64,000 nt of DNA from Ruegeria_C sp041537905 (lineage in GTDB: Bacteria > Pseudomonadota > Alphaproteobacteria > Rhodobacterales > Rhodobacteraceae). Positions 41,712 through 51,400 of this stretch are shown here, piece by piece. The stretch lies in assembly GCF_041537905.1 (NCBI RefSeq), contig NZ_JBGRUO010000008.1:123538-187537 (forward strand), in the 5' to 3' direction. The position numbers and the translations under genes are program-made. The first letter of the stretch is position 1; every line of letters begins with the position of its first letter. A model generated the notes under the pieces. It made no database searches. It saw only the letters and a list, made by a program, of their open reading frames with translations, and was not told where the DNA came from.

Positions 41712-42458
41712 ATGCAAGATCAGCCGGATCGCCCCAATGTTGTCACGCCCGAGTTCATGGCAAGCTATGATCATCTGACCCCTAGCGGACATATGCATCC
41801 GGCGTGCAAGTTGAACCGGCTTGCCAATATCGGCCTTGATTGCCGAGCGGAGGTCAGCCCGCAGATCGACCTGAACCTGCTGACCGACCGCAGTTACACC
41901 CATCTTTGCGAAACCAGCGACGATGGCTGGCTGATCGGGGGCGGGGACAACACCAAGCTGGAGCGTCCCGACACCGCGCATGCGGAAATCTGGCGGTTCG
42001 GGCCGGATAACAAGGCGGATGGCGGGTTGGCCTTCGACTATGTCGAGGCTGTCATGCGCGCGATCAAATTCGCGCCGATCCGAGTCATGCCGTCGCGGGT
42101 GAACCTGACGCCGTCAAATGAGTTGGAGCTGCTGCTGGAATACGATCCGGACTCGGTGATCGGGCAATTGCTGGGGATATTCAGCACCGTGCTGGCCTGT
42201 CCCTGTGGGGATTATGGCAATCCGTTTCACATCACGCTGGTGCGCGGGGTGAAGTTCCGCTCTGACGCGGCGCAAGTGGCCTATTTCAGTGAAATGGAGG
42301 CCGTGGTGGCGCAGTGGCGGTCCGAGCATCCCGAGGGGGTGATGTTCAACGATGGCGGTATTGATCTCTTCGCCAACCGGGAGAAGATCCTCGCGCATGT
42401 TTCGCCAGACATGTCCTCCGGTGTCGAGGCGGATATCGCGGCGTTGCGCGAGATTTAA
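41712..42458 (+). CDS. Unrecognised 248-residue protein
   Basis: A soluble protein with no signal peptide or membrane helix, starting MQDQPDRPNVVTPEFMASYD with GAGGAG upstream. It carries repeated short stretches of acidic and aromatic residues (AEIWRFGPDNKADGG, MPSRVNLTPSNELELLLEYD) and a single CPCG near residue 160. The HMHPACKLNRL and DGGIDLFANREKI stretches may be conserved in relatives. I cannot name a family. It lies between the divergent purL gene and the convergent MscS gene, with a shared terminator-like hairpin after it. Confidence 0.6.
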   Translation: MQDQPDRPNVVTPEFMASYDHLTPSGHMHPACKLNRLANIGLDCRAEVSPQIDLNLLTDRSYTHLCETSDDGWLIGGGDNTKLERPDTAHAEIWRFGPDNKADGGLAFDYVEAVMRAIKFAPIRVMPSRVNLTPSNELELLLEYDPDSVIGQLLGIFSTVLACPCGDYGNPFHITLVRGVKFRSDAAQVAYFSEMEAVVAQWRSEHPEGVMFNDGGIDLFANREKILAHVSPDMSSGVEADIAALREI

Positions 42459-42470
42459 GAAAAGCGCGCA

Positions 42471-42498
42471 GGCAGCCTGGCCATAGGCTCAGGCTGCC
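42471..42498. terminator. Bidirectional hairpin between convergent genes
   Basis: GGCAGCCTG (42471-42479) and CAGGCTGCC (42490-42498) form a nine-base perfect stem with a ten-base loop, between the stops at 42458 and 42512. Weak T-tracts flank it, so it is a plausible shared terminator. Confidence 0.6.
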
Positions 42499-42511
42499 CG
42501 GTTTCGTGCGT

Positions 42512-44788
42512 TTATTGGCCGCCCTGGTCCTTGGCCAATTGCTGGTTCACCGCTTCGCCTGCCGCAGCACCGATGGTGGCTTTCTGCTCGTCGGTGATGT
42601 TTTCGGCCTCGTCCAGACCCGGAATCGCGACGCGTACCTCGCGACGGGCGAAGTCGATGCCGTTTTCTTTAAAGGCAGCCTTGACGCGGTTGTAGATTTC
42701 CTTGCGCAGCGTGAATTGCTTGCCGGGGATCGCCATGAACTTGCCCCGGATGATCATGCCGACATCGTCGAAATCAAACACACCCTGCGATTTGAACGGC
42801 TCAAGGAAACCATCCTTGTGGGTCTCGTCGGCCATCATCTCGGCCCCGATCTTCTTGAAGATCTTCTTGACCTTGTTGGGGTCGGTGTCGAAGGGCACGG
42901 TGAATTTCAGCTTCATGATCACCCAGTCGCGGCTGTAGTTGGTCAGCTTCTGAATCTCACCATAAGGGATGGTGTGGACCGGGCCGCGATGGTGGCGCAG
43001 CTGCATGGAGCGGATCGAGATCTTTTCGACCGTGCCGGTGGTGCCGCCCACATCGACATATTCGCCCACGCGGAAGGCATCGTCGATCAGGAAGAACACG
43101 CCGCCCACGATATCGGCCACCAGTTTCTGCGCGCCAAAGCCGATGGCCAGACCCAGAACACCGGCACCGGCCAGAAGGGGCGTGATATTGATCCCGAGCG
43201 CCCCGAGCGCCAGCAGGCCGAAGATCACCGCGATTGTAATTTGCGCGGTGACCCGAATGAGCGGCAGGACGGTTGCAAGACGAGATCCACCTGATCCCCC
43301 ACCTTCACCACCGGCTTCTTCGTCCACCGATTCTGCGGCGGTCTGCTCTTGTGCCAGCCTGCGGTTGATCCAGAGAGAGACGACCTCATTGATGATGTAG
43401 CCTGCCGCAACGATCAGCAGGAATTCGATCACCGCGCCGCCAACTTCTGCACCGATACCGGCAGAGGCGACATGGCGCAGATCAAGGTGCCAGGCGCGCG
43501 CGATCATCATCACGACAAACAGCCCGGCCAGAACGCGACCGATGCGGATATAGCTGCGCTTGGTCGATTTATAGGCGCGTTCGGCCAACGGCCCTTCGCC
43601 CAACATCGGCGGCTGCAGGTGGCGTACCAGGCCACGGATGAGCGTGTCCAGGGCCGGCGCGATCAACAACCAGAACATGGTGGTGAAATGCGGGCCCTTG
43701 ACCAGCAGGGCGCGGATCGACGGATCGCGCTGCGCGGCGAGGAATTCCACCAGCAGCCAGATCACGGCCGAGACAGCGATGGCAAAGTAGGGATAGTACC
43801 GGGCGACTTCCTCGTCGAATTTGGTGCGATCGGGATCGGTGCCCAGCATCATTTGTGTCAGGCCTTCGCGGGCGGTCCAGGCGATGACGCCGATATAGAT
43901 GTGGATCGCGGCATTAAGCCAGAAACCGATGCGTGTTTCGCCAGCAGTGATGCCGTTAAGCGCATTGAAGCGCACGACGAACAATGTCAGCCCAATCAGA
44001 ATAAGCAGGCCGATCAGGTTGCGGTACAGGTACTTGGCCCAATGATCATCGACATTGACCAGCCGGAGCCGGGGTTTGTTCGGCGCGAGAACAAATCGCG
44101 ACACAGCCGCACCCAGACGCGGGACCCAGATCAGGAAAAACACAAATGGCGCTGCATAGGTGATTTGTTCGGTCGTGAGCAGGGCCCGACCGGCCGCGCG
44201 AACAACCACATAAAAAACGATCAACCCTGCAATCTCATGACAGAAGCGCCGGAACAGATATCGTGCCGCGCCCCAGAGATCGCCATCCTCGCCCTCGTTG
44301 GACTGGTCATGCCACTTGCGGGTAAACAAACCGAACAGCTTTTCGGCGACATAGCCCAGAACAAGAACGGTCAGGACCAGACCCAGCAGGACAAAAGCAC
44401 CAGTGGTGCCGAACGTATCCGTGAAGTTGCCAAATGCCTTTGCTTGCGCACTGAAGATGTTGGGCAATGTCACCAGAACATGTGTCCATGACGCGACCAT
44501 CTCGGCCCAGATTTCATTGATTTCAGTCAGCGGATCTTCGTGACCTTCTGCTTTGGCGGCGTGTGCTTCGGCCACCGCGTCCAGGCGCTGCAGCAGCAGC
44601 GCGCGGACCTGATCGTCACTCATGCGTGCCACCAGATCATCCACCTGTTCCGGCGTCAGATCAGCCGGCACCACAGGGGCGGAACTGGTGCTGGTGCCAG
44701 CAGTTGAGGATGAAGTTTGTGCGAATGTGGGGGAACTGAACAGAATTGCTGAGCAAAGCACTAAAACCAGTTGCGTCAACCGGAGCAT
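42512..44788 (-). CDS. Large MscS family mechanosensitive channel
   Basis: A 758-residue protein: signal peptide (MLRLTQLVLVLCSAILFSSPTFA), a Ser/Thr-rich spacer, several extra transmembrane helices (about residues 120-460) and then the MscS pore and beta domain (VTAQITIAVIFGLLALGALGINITPLLAGAGVLGLAIGFGAQKLVAD, quoted in part as LAGAGVLGLAIGFGAQKLV) followed by DIVGGVFFLIDDAFRVGEYVDVGG. It opens under hypo-osmotic stress to release solutes. The extra N-terminal helices are typical of the larger MscK/MscM-like group. Its start region lies about 220 bases from the divergent amidohydrolase gene. Confidence 0.93.
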   Translation of the reverse strand: MLRLTQLVLVLCSAILFSSPTFAQTSSSTAGTSTSSAPVVPADLTPEQVDDLVARMSDDQVRALLLQRLDAVAEAHAAKAEGHEDPLTEINEIWAEMVASWTHVLVTLPNIFSAQAKAFGNFTDTFGTTGAFVLLGLVLTVLVLGYVAEKLFGLFTRKWHDQSNEGEDGDLWGAARYLFRRFCHEIAGLIVFYVVVRAAGRALLTTEQITYAAPFVFFLIWVPRLGAAVSRFVLAPNKPRLRLVNVDDHWAKYLYRNLIGLLILIGLTLFVVRFNALNGITAGETRIGFWLNAAIHIYIGVIAWTAREGLTQMMLGTDPDRTKFDEEVARYYPYFAIAVSAVIWLLVEFLAAQRDPSIRALLVKGPHFTTMFWLLIAPALDTLIRGLVRHLQPPMLGEGPLAERAYKSTKRSYIRIGRVLAGLFVVMMIARAWHLDLRHVASAGIGAEVGGAVIEFLLIVAAGYIINEVVSLWINRRLAQEQTAAESVDEEAGGEGGGSGGSRLATVLPLIRVTAQITIAVIFGLLALGALGINITPLLAGAGVLGLAIGFGAQKLVADIVGGVFFLIDDAFRVGEYVDVGGTTGTVEKISIRSMQLRHHRGPVHTIPYGEIQKLTNYSRDWVIMKLKFTVPFDTDPNKVKKIFKKIGAEMMADETHKDGFLEPFKSQGVFDFDDVGMIIRGKFMAIPGKQFTLRKEIYNRVKAAFKENGIDFARREVRVAIPGLDEAENITDEQKATIGAAAGEAVNQQLAKDQGGQ

Positions 44789-45010
44789 GAGAAACCCTCG
44801 TCAATATATGAGTCTTGTTTTTCCTGAACTTACTGGAGGTTGTGCCCTTGCGCTAGGTGTCTTGGATTATGGCACGGGTTCAGTGCCTGCATGTGTCTTG
44901 CGTGCCTCTCTGCGAGATGTGGGATCGTCGGCACCGACGGTAAGGGGGCTCCAAAACCGTGTCCGGTTCGGCTAAGAGCGGACATGCCTGTCTACAGCAA
45001 GGGAATACCA

Positions 45011-46162
45011 ATGCTCTCGAACTCGGATCTGGTTGCCTTGACCGCTTTTCGCCGCGATCTGCACCGCCGCCCGGAAGTGTCCGGCGAAGAGGTGGAAACC
45101 GCGCGTACCGTCACAGCGGCGCTGGCTGAATTGTCACCGACCCGCATCGTCAGCGGGCTGGGCGGTCATGGTGTGGCGGCGGTGTTTGACAGCGGTACAT
45201 CGGGCGAGACCGTGCTGTTCCGGGCCGAACTGGATGCTTTACCCATTGAAGAACTATCCGGTGTTCCGTGGTCCTCGCAGGTGCCGGGCGCGGGGCATCT
45301 TTGCGGCCATGACGGACATATGACCATGTTGCTGGGGCTGGGGCGGCTGCTGGCGCGCAAACCGGTGGCACGCGGGCGGGTGGTGTTGATGTTCCAGCCC
45401 GCCGAAGAGGATGGCAGCGGCGCGCGCGCCGTGGTGGCGGACCCGGGCTTTGAGGCGCTCCGGCCCGATTGGGCCTTTGCGATCCATAATGAGCCGGGGC
45501 GGCCTTTTGGCCATGTCTCGACCCGTGCGGGCCTGATCAACTGCGCCTCTCAAGGGCTAAAGATCACGCTGACCGGGCGGACCGCCCATGCAGCAGAGCC
45601 CGAGGAAGGCGTCTCGCCCGGGCGCGCCATCGCCCATCTGGTTCCGGCGCTGGAGGCGCTGGGGCAGGGCGGTGATCTGGATGACGGCTTTCGATTGGTG
45701 ACGCTCACCCATCTGCGAATGGGCGAGCCGGTCTTTGGCATCGCGCCCGGCGAGGGCTTGATCCATGCCACGCTGCGCACCACGCGGGACGATGCGATGG
45801 CGGAGTTGATTGCGGCGGCACAGGCGCTGGCGCGCGAGGCAGCCGATAACGCGGGCCTGACCGTGCAGTTTGAGGTGCAGGATGAATTTGCCGCCTCTAT
45901 CAACGATGCAGAGGCCACCGCAGTGGCGGTCCGGGCGATGGAGGCAATTGATGTGCCTCATGGTGACGCTGGCCTGCCGATGCGCGCCTCGGAAGATTTT
46001 GGTGTCTTCGGCTGGGGGGCAAAGGCCGCGATGTTGTGTCTGGGTCCGGGCGAGGATCACCCGGTGCTGCACAGTCCCGACTATGATTTCCCTGATGATC
46101 TGATCCCAGTGGGCACGGCGATCTTCGAGCGCATCGCACGCGACCTGTTGGGCACGCAATGA
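45011..46162 (+). CDS. M20 family amidohydrolase
   Basis: A 383-residue dinuclear zinc peptidase/amidohydrolase: LTAFRRDLHRRPEVSGEE near residue 10, then HLCGHDGHMTMLLGLGRLL (metal and catalytic residues) near 100, VVLMFQPAEEDGSGARAVV and the dimerisation domain that starts RTAHAAEPEEGVSPG. It resembles hippurate hydrolase or IAA-amino acid hydrolase type enzymes that split N-acyl amino acids. The ATG at 45011 has AAGGGA upstream; longer in-frame starts are unlikely. It may be cotranscribed with the next gene after 75 bases. Confidence 0.9.
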   Translation: MLSNSDLVALTAFRRDLHRRPEVSGEEVETARTVTAALAELSPTRIVSGLGGHGVAAVFDSGTSGETVLFRAELDALPIEELSGVPWSSQVPGAGHLCGHDGHMTMLLGLGRLLARKPVARGRVVLMFQPAEEDGSGARAVVADPGFEALRPDWAFAIHNEPGRPFGHVSTRAGLINCASQGLKITLTGRTAHAAEPEEGVSPGRAIAHLVPALEALGQGGDLDDGFRLVTLTHLRMGEPVFGIAPGEGLIHATLRTTRDDAMAELIAAAQALAREAADNAGLTVQFEVQDEFAASINDAEATAVAVRAMEAIDVPHGDAGLPMRASEDFGVFGWGAKAAMLCLGPGEDHPVLHSPDYDFPDDLIPVGTAIFERIARDLLGTQ

Positions 46163-46237
46163 GCCATCCGGCACCACGACGCTTCCCTTGCGCTGTCGCA
46201 TGGTTAGGGTGGGGCGAAACAGTTCGGGGCTGGCATC

Positions 46238-47080
46238 ATGAACCAGACGGAGAAATACCAGCGCCTAAGGGCGCTTCACACCAGCGGTGAGACTTTTGTC
46301 ATTCCGAACGCCTGGGATTCGGGATCGGCGCTTTTGCTGGCCAGTTTGGGTTTTGAGGCGCTGGCCACCACCAGTGCGGGCTACGCTTTTTCTGTCGGCA
46401 AGCGCGATTCTTCCACCGGGCTCAGCCGCGACGAGATTCTGGAAAATGCGGCGCAGATTGTTGCGGTAACCGATCTACCGGTATCCGGCGATCTGGAGGA
46501 CGGGTTCGGGGCCAGCCCAGCGGCCTGCGCGAAGACCATCGAGGTGGCGTCTCAGATCGGGCTGGTCGGCGGCACGATTGAGGATGCGACCGGCGATCCC
46601 GACGCGCCGATCTACGAGATGTCGCACGCGGTCGAGCGCATCACAGCGGCTGTTGAGGCGTCGCGCGACCGAAATTTCCTGCTGACTGCGCGGGCCGAGA
46701 ACTTCATCTGCGGGCGACCAGATCTGGTCGACACGATCCGACGTCTGCAGGCGTTTGAGGAGGCGGGCGCTGACGTGCTCTATGCGCCGGGCCTGCCCGA
46801 CCTTGAGGCGATCCGCACGGTGTGTCGGGCGGTGAGCAAGCCGGTCAATGTCGTCATGGGGCTGAGCAGCCTGACTTGTTCGGTTGCCGACCTCTCCGAG
46901 GCGGGCGTTGCCCGGATCAGCGTCGGCGGGTCCTTTGCGCGCGCGGCAATCGGTGCGGTGATGCGTGCGGCGCGCGAGGTGCAGCAGCACGGCACCTTTA
47001 CCTATGCCAAGGACGCGATCCCCGATGCCACCATCCGCCAGATCATGTTGCCGACCGAAGATCTTCAGCGAGAGGATTGA
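46238..47080 (+). CDS. Isocitrate lyase / PEP mutase family protein
   Basis: A 280-residue TIM-barrel protein with the family signature: FVIPNAWDSGSALLLASLGFEALATTSAGYAFSVG near the start (quoted as IPNAWDSGSALLLASLGFEA), DLPVSGDLEDGFG with the metal-binding Asp/Glu pair, GTIEDATGD and LTARAENFICGR. These enzymes act on 2-methylcitrate, PEP/phosphonopyruvate or oxaloacetate-type substrates; the exact activity is not clear because the catalytic KxxR/C loop of true isocitrate lyases is not obvious. It follows the M20 gene in the same direction. Confidence 0.85.
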   Translation: MNQTEKYQRLRALHTSGETFVIPNAWDSGSALLLASLGFEALATTSAGYAFSVGKRDSSTGLSRDEILENAAQIVAVTDLPVSGDLEDGFGASPAACAKTIEVASQIGLVGGTIEDATGDPDAPIYEMSHAVERITAAVEASRDRNFLLTARAENFICGRPDLVDTIRRLQAFEEAGADVLYAPGLPDLEAIRTVCRAVSKPVNVVMGLSSLTCSVADLSEAGVARISVGGSFARAAIGAVMRAAREVQQHGTFTYAKDAIPDATIRQIMLPTEDLQRED

Positions 47081-47180
47081 TCCTGTAATCCTGTTCGGAG
47101 TCTCATGGTGAACTCATGTAAATCGCGAGGCTAATCTCGCGTGTTCTACCAGGGGTTGGCACGCCCAGCGTGTAGTGCGA

Positions 47181-47240
47181 AAAAAAAGGCCGAGCGCTAA
47201 GCTCGGCCGAAGTCCAACAGGGAGGTATGAAGAAGGCGTC
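47181..47240 (-). ncRNA. Possible small RNA with intrinsic terminator
   Basis: On the minus strand a perfect hairpin, GGCCGAGC (47208-47201) with GCTCGGCC (47195-47188), is followed by a run of eight T. Just upstream is GAAGGAGGCGACGCCTTC, another stem-loop, then ACCTCC, which could pair with Shine-Dalgarno sequences. A -35-like TTGACC (47291-47286) and TGATTA (47266-47261) give a possible start near 47245. Alternatively the hairpin simply ends the LysR transcript. Confidence 0.4.
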
Positions 47241-47336
47241 GCCTCCTTCGAGTGTTGATTTAATCAGCGCTTCATGAGTTATCAAGGTCAATAATGTCGC
47301 ATTTTAGGTATTGCTGCTATGCGAGAGCTGCATATC

Positions 47337-48242
47337 TCATATTTTGCCTTGCAGTTTCAGCTGTTTGCGGCTTGCGGTGATTTCCTCCTGCACAAAATCA
47401 CGAAACGCTGCAATACGTTGCGAATGGCGCAATTCCTCGGGATAGGCGAGATAGACGGGCACGTCCGAGGACTCGATTTCCGGCAGAACATGCACCAGAT
47501 CGGGCACCTCCTGCGCGACATAATCGGGCAATACGCCGATCCCTAGGTTGTGCAGCACGCCTTGGAGCACACCGAAGTAATTGTTCACGGTCAGAAGCGA
47601 CGCAGGGTTGTGTTCCATCAGTTGCACAACCAGCGACGCGCCTGCGCCAACCTGCGCTGCCGTAGTGTTCTGGCAGATAAGACGGTGCTGGGACAGATCG
47701 GGGGGCGTGATCGGCGCATCATGGGCCTTTAGATAGGCGTCCGACACAAAAAGCTGCATTCGGATCGTCATCAGCCGCTTGCGGATCAGGTCTGCCTGGC
47801 TGGGCTCCTTCATCCGGATCGCCACATCCGCCTCGCGCATCGGCAGGTCCAGCACGCGCTCTTCCAGCATCAGGTCGATCTTGAGGTCGGGGTATTTCTC
47901 ATAAAGCTTGGGCAGGCGCGGGGCGAGCCAGAGCGTGCCGAAGCCGAAGGTGGTGGTCACGCGCAACTCACCAAACACCTCTTCCTCGCTGTCGCGGATG
48001 CGCGCGGCCGCCGCGTCCAGGCGTTTGGACATCGAAGAGGTCGCATCAAACAGCAACTCGCCCTGTTCGGTGAGAATCAGTCCGCGCGCATGGCGGTGAA
48101 ACAGGGTCGCATTCAGCGACTCTTCAAGCGCCCTGATCTGTCGGCTGACCGCCGATTGCGACAGATTCAGCTTGTCGCCCGCATGGGTCAGGCTGCCCGC
48201 ATCGGCCACCGCATGAAATATTCTGAGTTTATCCCAATCCAT
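47337..48242 (-). CDS. LysR family transcriptional regulator (next to the ferredoxin oxidoreductase)
   Basis: A 301-residue regulator with the N-terminal helix-turn-helix (WDKLRIFHAVADAGSLTHAGDKLNLSQSAVSRQIRALEESL, quoted as LSQSAVSRQIRALEESL) and a substrate-binding domain starting LRVTTTFGFGTLWLAPRL. It is divergent from the fused ferredoxin oxidoreductase gene, with a T-N11-A-type box at 48346-48364 in the shared 171-base gap, so it probably controls that gene and itself. The gene ends near a small-RNA-like hairpin. Confidence 0.88.
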   Translation of the reverse strand: MDWDKLRIFHAVADAGSLTHAGDKLNLSQSAVSRQIRALEESLNATLFHRHARGLILTEQGELLFDATSSMSKRLDAAAARIRDSEEEVFGELRVTTTFGFGTLWLAPRLPKLYEKYPDLKIDLMLEERVLDLPMREADVAIRMKEPSQADLIRKRLMTIRMQLFVSDAYLKAHDAPITPPDLSQHRLICQNTTAAQVGAGASLVVQLMEHNPASLLTVNNYFGVLQGVLHNLGIGVLPDYVAQEVPDLVHVLPEIESSDVPVYLAYPEELRHSQRIAAFRDFVQEEITASRKQLKLQGKI

Positions 48243-48345
48243 CCCCGAAACTTCCGTTCTTTTGGATACGACCTATATGAAAGAATGCGAAAGCTCCATG
48301 AGTATTGGACGCTTCGCCGCAGGGAGTGAGAAAAAACACCTAGTA

Positions 48346-48364
48346 AGGTCAGCAATTTTGACCT
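48346..48364. promoter_or_regulatory. LysR-type binding box
   Basis: AGGTCA (48346-48351) and TGACCT (48359-48364) form a perfect inverted repeat with a seven-base spacer and fit the T-N11-A rule of LysR regulators. It lies in the divergent gap about 50 bases from the ATG at 48414, the usual place for a LysR site. Confidence 0.5.
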
Positions 48365-48413
48365 AATATTGCCTATATAATCCGCAAACTAATCTGACGT
48401 GGGGAGGCGTCTG

Positions 48414-51400
48414 ATGAGTAAGCACATGATCTCGCTCAACGACCGGTTCGATCTGGACAAAAGCCCCGTTCTACTGAACGGGACGCAGGCATTGGTGCGC
48501 CTGATGCTGATGCAAAAAGCGCGCGATGAGGCTGGTGGGCTGAACACGGCGGGGCTGGTCACCGGCTATCGCGGCTCGCCGCTGGGCGCGGTGGACATGC
48601 AGATGAACCGCGCCGCCAAGGAACTGGCCGCGTCGAACGTCACCTTTCAATATGGGTTGAACGAGGATCTGGCGGCCACCGCGCTGTGGGGCAGTCAGCA
48701 GGCCGGGTTACGCGGCGATGGTAAATATGACGGCGTCTTTGGCCTCTGGTACGGCAAAGGGCCGGGGGTGGACCGGTCGGGCGATGTGATCCGCCATGCC
48801 AACATGGCAGGCACCGCGGCCCATGGCGGCGTGGTCATGGCGATGGGCGATGATCATACCGGCGAAAGCTCGACGGTGCTGCATCAGTCGGAATGGGCGC
48901 TGATGGATGCCTATATGCCGATTGTCAGCCCAGCCGGTGTGCAGGAAATCCTCGACTATGGGCTCTATGGCTTTGCGCTGTCGCGGTTTTCCGGCCTCTG
49001 GGTCGGCCTCAAGACCATGAAGGACACGATCGAGGTGACCTCGGTGGTGGATGGCCGCACCGACCGGATGAACATCGTCACGCCGGAGTTCGATATGCCC
49101 GAGGGTGGGTTGAACATCCGGCTGATGGATGACCGCACCCCGCAGGAGGCGCGGATCATCGACTACAAGCGCTTCGCGGCTGAGGCGTTTTCCCGTGCCA
49201 ACAAGATCGACAAGCGCATTTGGGGCAAGCGCGGGGCCAAGATCGGCTTTGTGGCGGCGGGCAAGAACTGGCTCGATCTGGCGCATGCGATGTCGCTCTT
49301 GAATATCGACGCGGAAGAGGCCGAGCGGCTGGGCATCACCACCTACAAGATCGGTCAGGTGTTCCCGCTGGACATGCAGGGATTCCATGACTGGGCCGAG
49401 GGGCTGGACCTGATCGTCATCGTCGAGGAAAAGCGCAAGCTGATCGAGGTGCAGGTCAAGGAGGCGATCTTTGACGACCGGCGCGGTCGCCGCGTCTATG
49501 GCTGGTACAAGGGTGGTGCGGGTGCAATGCACCGCGAGGAACTGTTCCCGACCCGTGGCGCGCTGGACCCGATCATGATTGCCGAGAAGCTGGGCGAGAT
49601 TCTGATCGAGGAAGGGCGCGAGACTGATGGCATCCGTGCAGGGCTCGCTGCCCTGACCGAGGCGCGGCGCGCAGACAATGCGCAGGAAATCGCGGCGCGG
49701 CTGCCCTATTTCTGTTCAGGTTGCCCGCATAACACCAGCACCAAAGTGCCCGAGGGCAGTCTGGCCTATGCCGGGATCGGTTGTCATTTCATGGTCAAAT
49801 GGATGGATCGCGAGACCGACGGGTTCACCCATATGGGCGGCGAAGGGGCCAACTGGATCGGCGAGGAACCGTTTTCGACCACCAAGCATGTGTTCCAGAA
49901 TCTGGGCGATGGCACCTATAATCATTCCGGCGTACAGGCGATCCGCGCGGCTTTGGCGGCTGGCACCAACATCACCTACAAGATCCTCTACAATGACGCC
50001 GTCGCGATGACGGGCGGGCAGGGCAACGAGGGCGACCTGACGGCGGAACGCATCGTCAATGAGCTGAAGGCGATGGGCGTTCGCGAGATCGCGGTTGTCT
50101 ATGACGAGAAAGAGGATGTGAATTTCAAGGCGTTGCCTGCGGGCGTTGAGACCCATGAGCGCGCCGACCTGATGGCGGTGCAGGAGCGGTATCGCGAGAT
50201 CGAGGGTGTCTCGGCCATTGTCTATATCCAGACCTGTGCCGCTGAAAAACGCCGCCGCCGCAAGCGCGGGACCTTCCCGGACCCCGACAAGCGGGTCTTC
50301 ATCAACACCGATATCTGCGAGGGCTGCGGAGATTGCGGGGTGCAGTCGAACTGCGTCTCGATCGTGCCGAAAGAGACCGAGCTGGGCCGCAAACGGGCCA
50401 TCGACCAGTCGAGCTGCAACAAGGATTTCTCTTGTCTCAAAGGGTTTTGCCCGTCTTTTGTAACGTTGGAAGGTGCGCAGATCCGCAAGGAGGCAACCAC
50501 CGAGATCGAGTTGCCCGATCTGGCGATGCCCGACCTGCCAGAGATCACCGGCACTCATAACGTGGTGATCACTGGGGTTGGTGGCACCGGCGTTGTCACC
50601 ATCGGCGCGGTGCTGGCGCAGGCGGCGCAGATCGACGGCAAGGGCGCGGGCATGATGGAGATGGCGGGCCTCGCCCAGAAGGGCGGCGCGGTGCATATCC
50701 ATTGCCGACTGGCCAACCATCCCGACGATATCAGTGCGATCCGCGTAGCCACTGGCGAGGCGCATGCGCTGATCGGTGGCGATCTGGTGGTGAGCGCCGG
50801 GGCCAAGACGCTGGGCCTGACGCGCACCGGCCAGACCGGCGCGGTGGTCAACAACCACGAGATCATCACCGGCGATTTCACCCGCGACACAGAGTTCCAG
50901 ATCCCGTCTGACCAGTTGGAACTAGCGCTGCAGGCGCGGCTGAAAGACCGGCTGGACCTGTTTGATGCCTATGATCTGGCCCGCGCCGTGATGGGGGATG
51001 CGATCTATTCCAACATGATGGTCTTTGGTGCGGCCTGGCAGCGCGGGCTGCTGCCGATCACCCATGACGCCATCACGCAGGCCATCGAGTTGAACGGCAC
51101 GGCGGTGGAACGCAACAAGCGCGCCTTCGAGATTGGCCGCTGGGCGGTGCTGCATCCCGAGGAGGTTACCAAAATCCTGCAACCGAACGTGGTTGAGATG
51201 CCCCGGACGCTGGACGAAAAAATCTCGTACCGCGCGGCGCATCTGGTGGCCTATCAGGGGCAGCGGCTGGCAAAGCGCTATCTGAAGCTGCTTGAGGGGA
51301 TCGAGGATAACGATCTGAAAGCGGCGGTTGCCAAGGGGTATCACAAACTGCTGGCCTACAAGGACGAATATGAGGTGGCGCGGCTGTTGCTGGACAGCAA

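Noticed and set aside
47103..47291. 62-codon frame covering the small-RNA-like hairpin
   Set aside because: It runs through a perfect terminator hairpin and T-run and has no domain; the RNA explanation is better.
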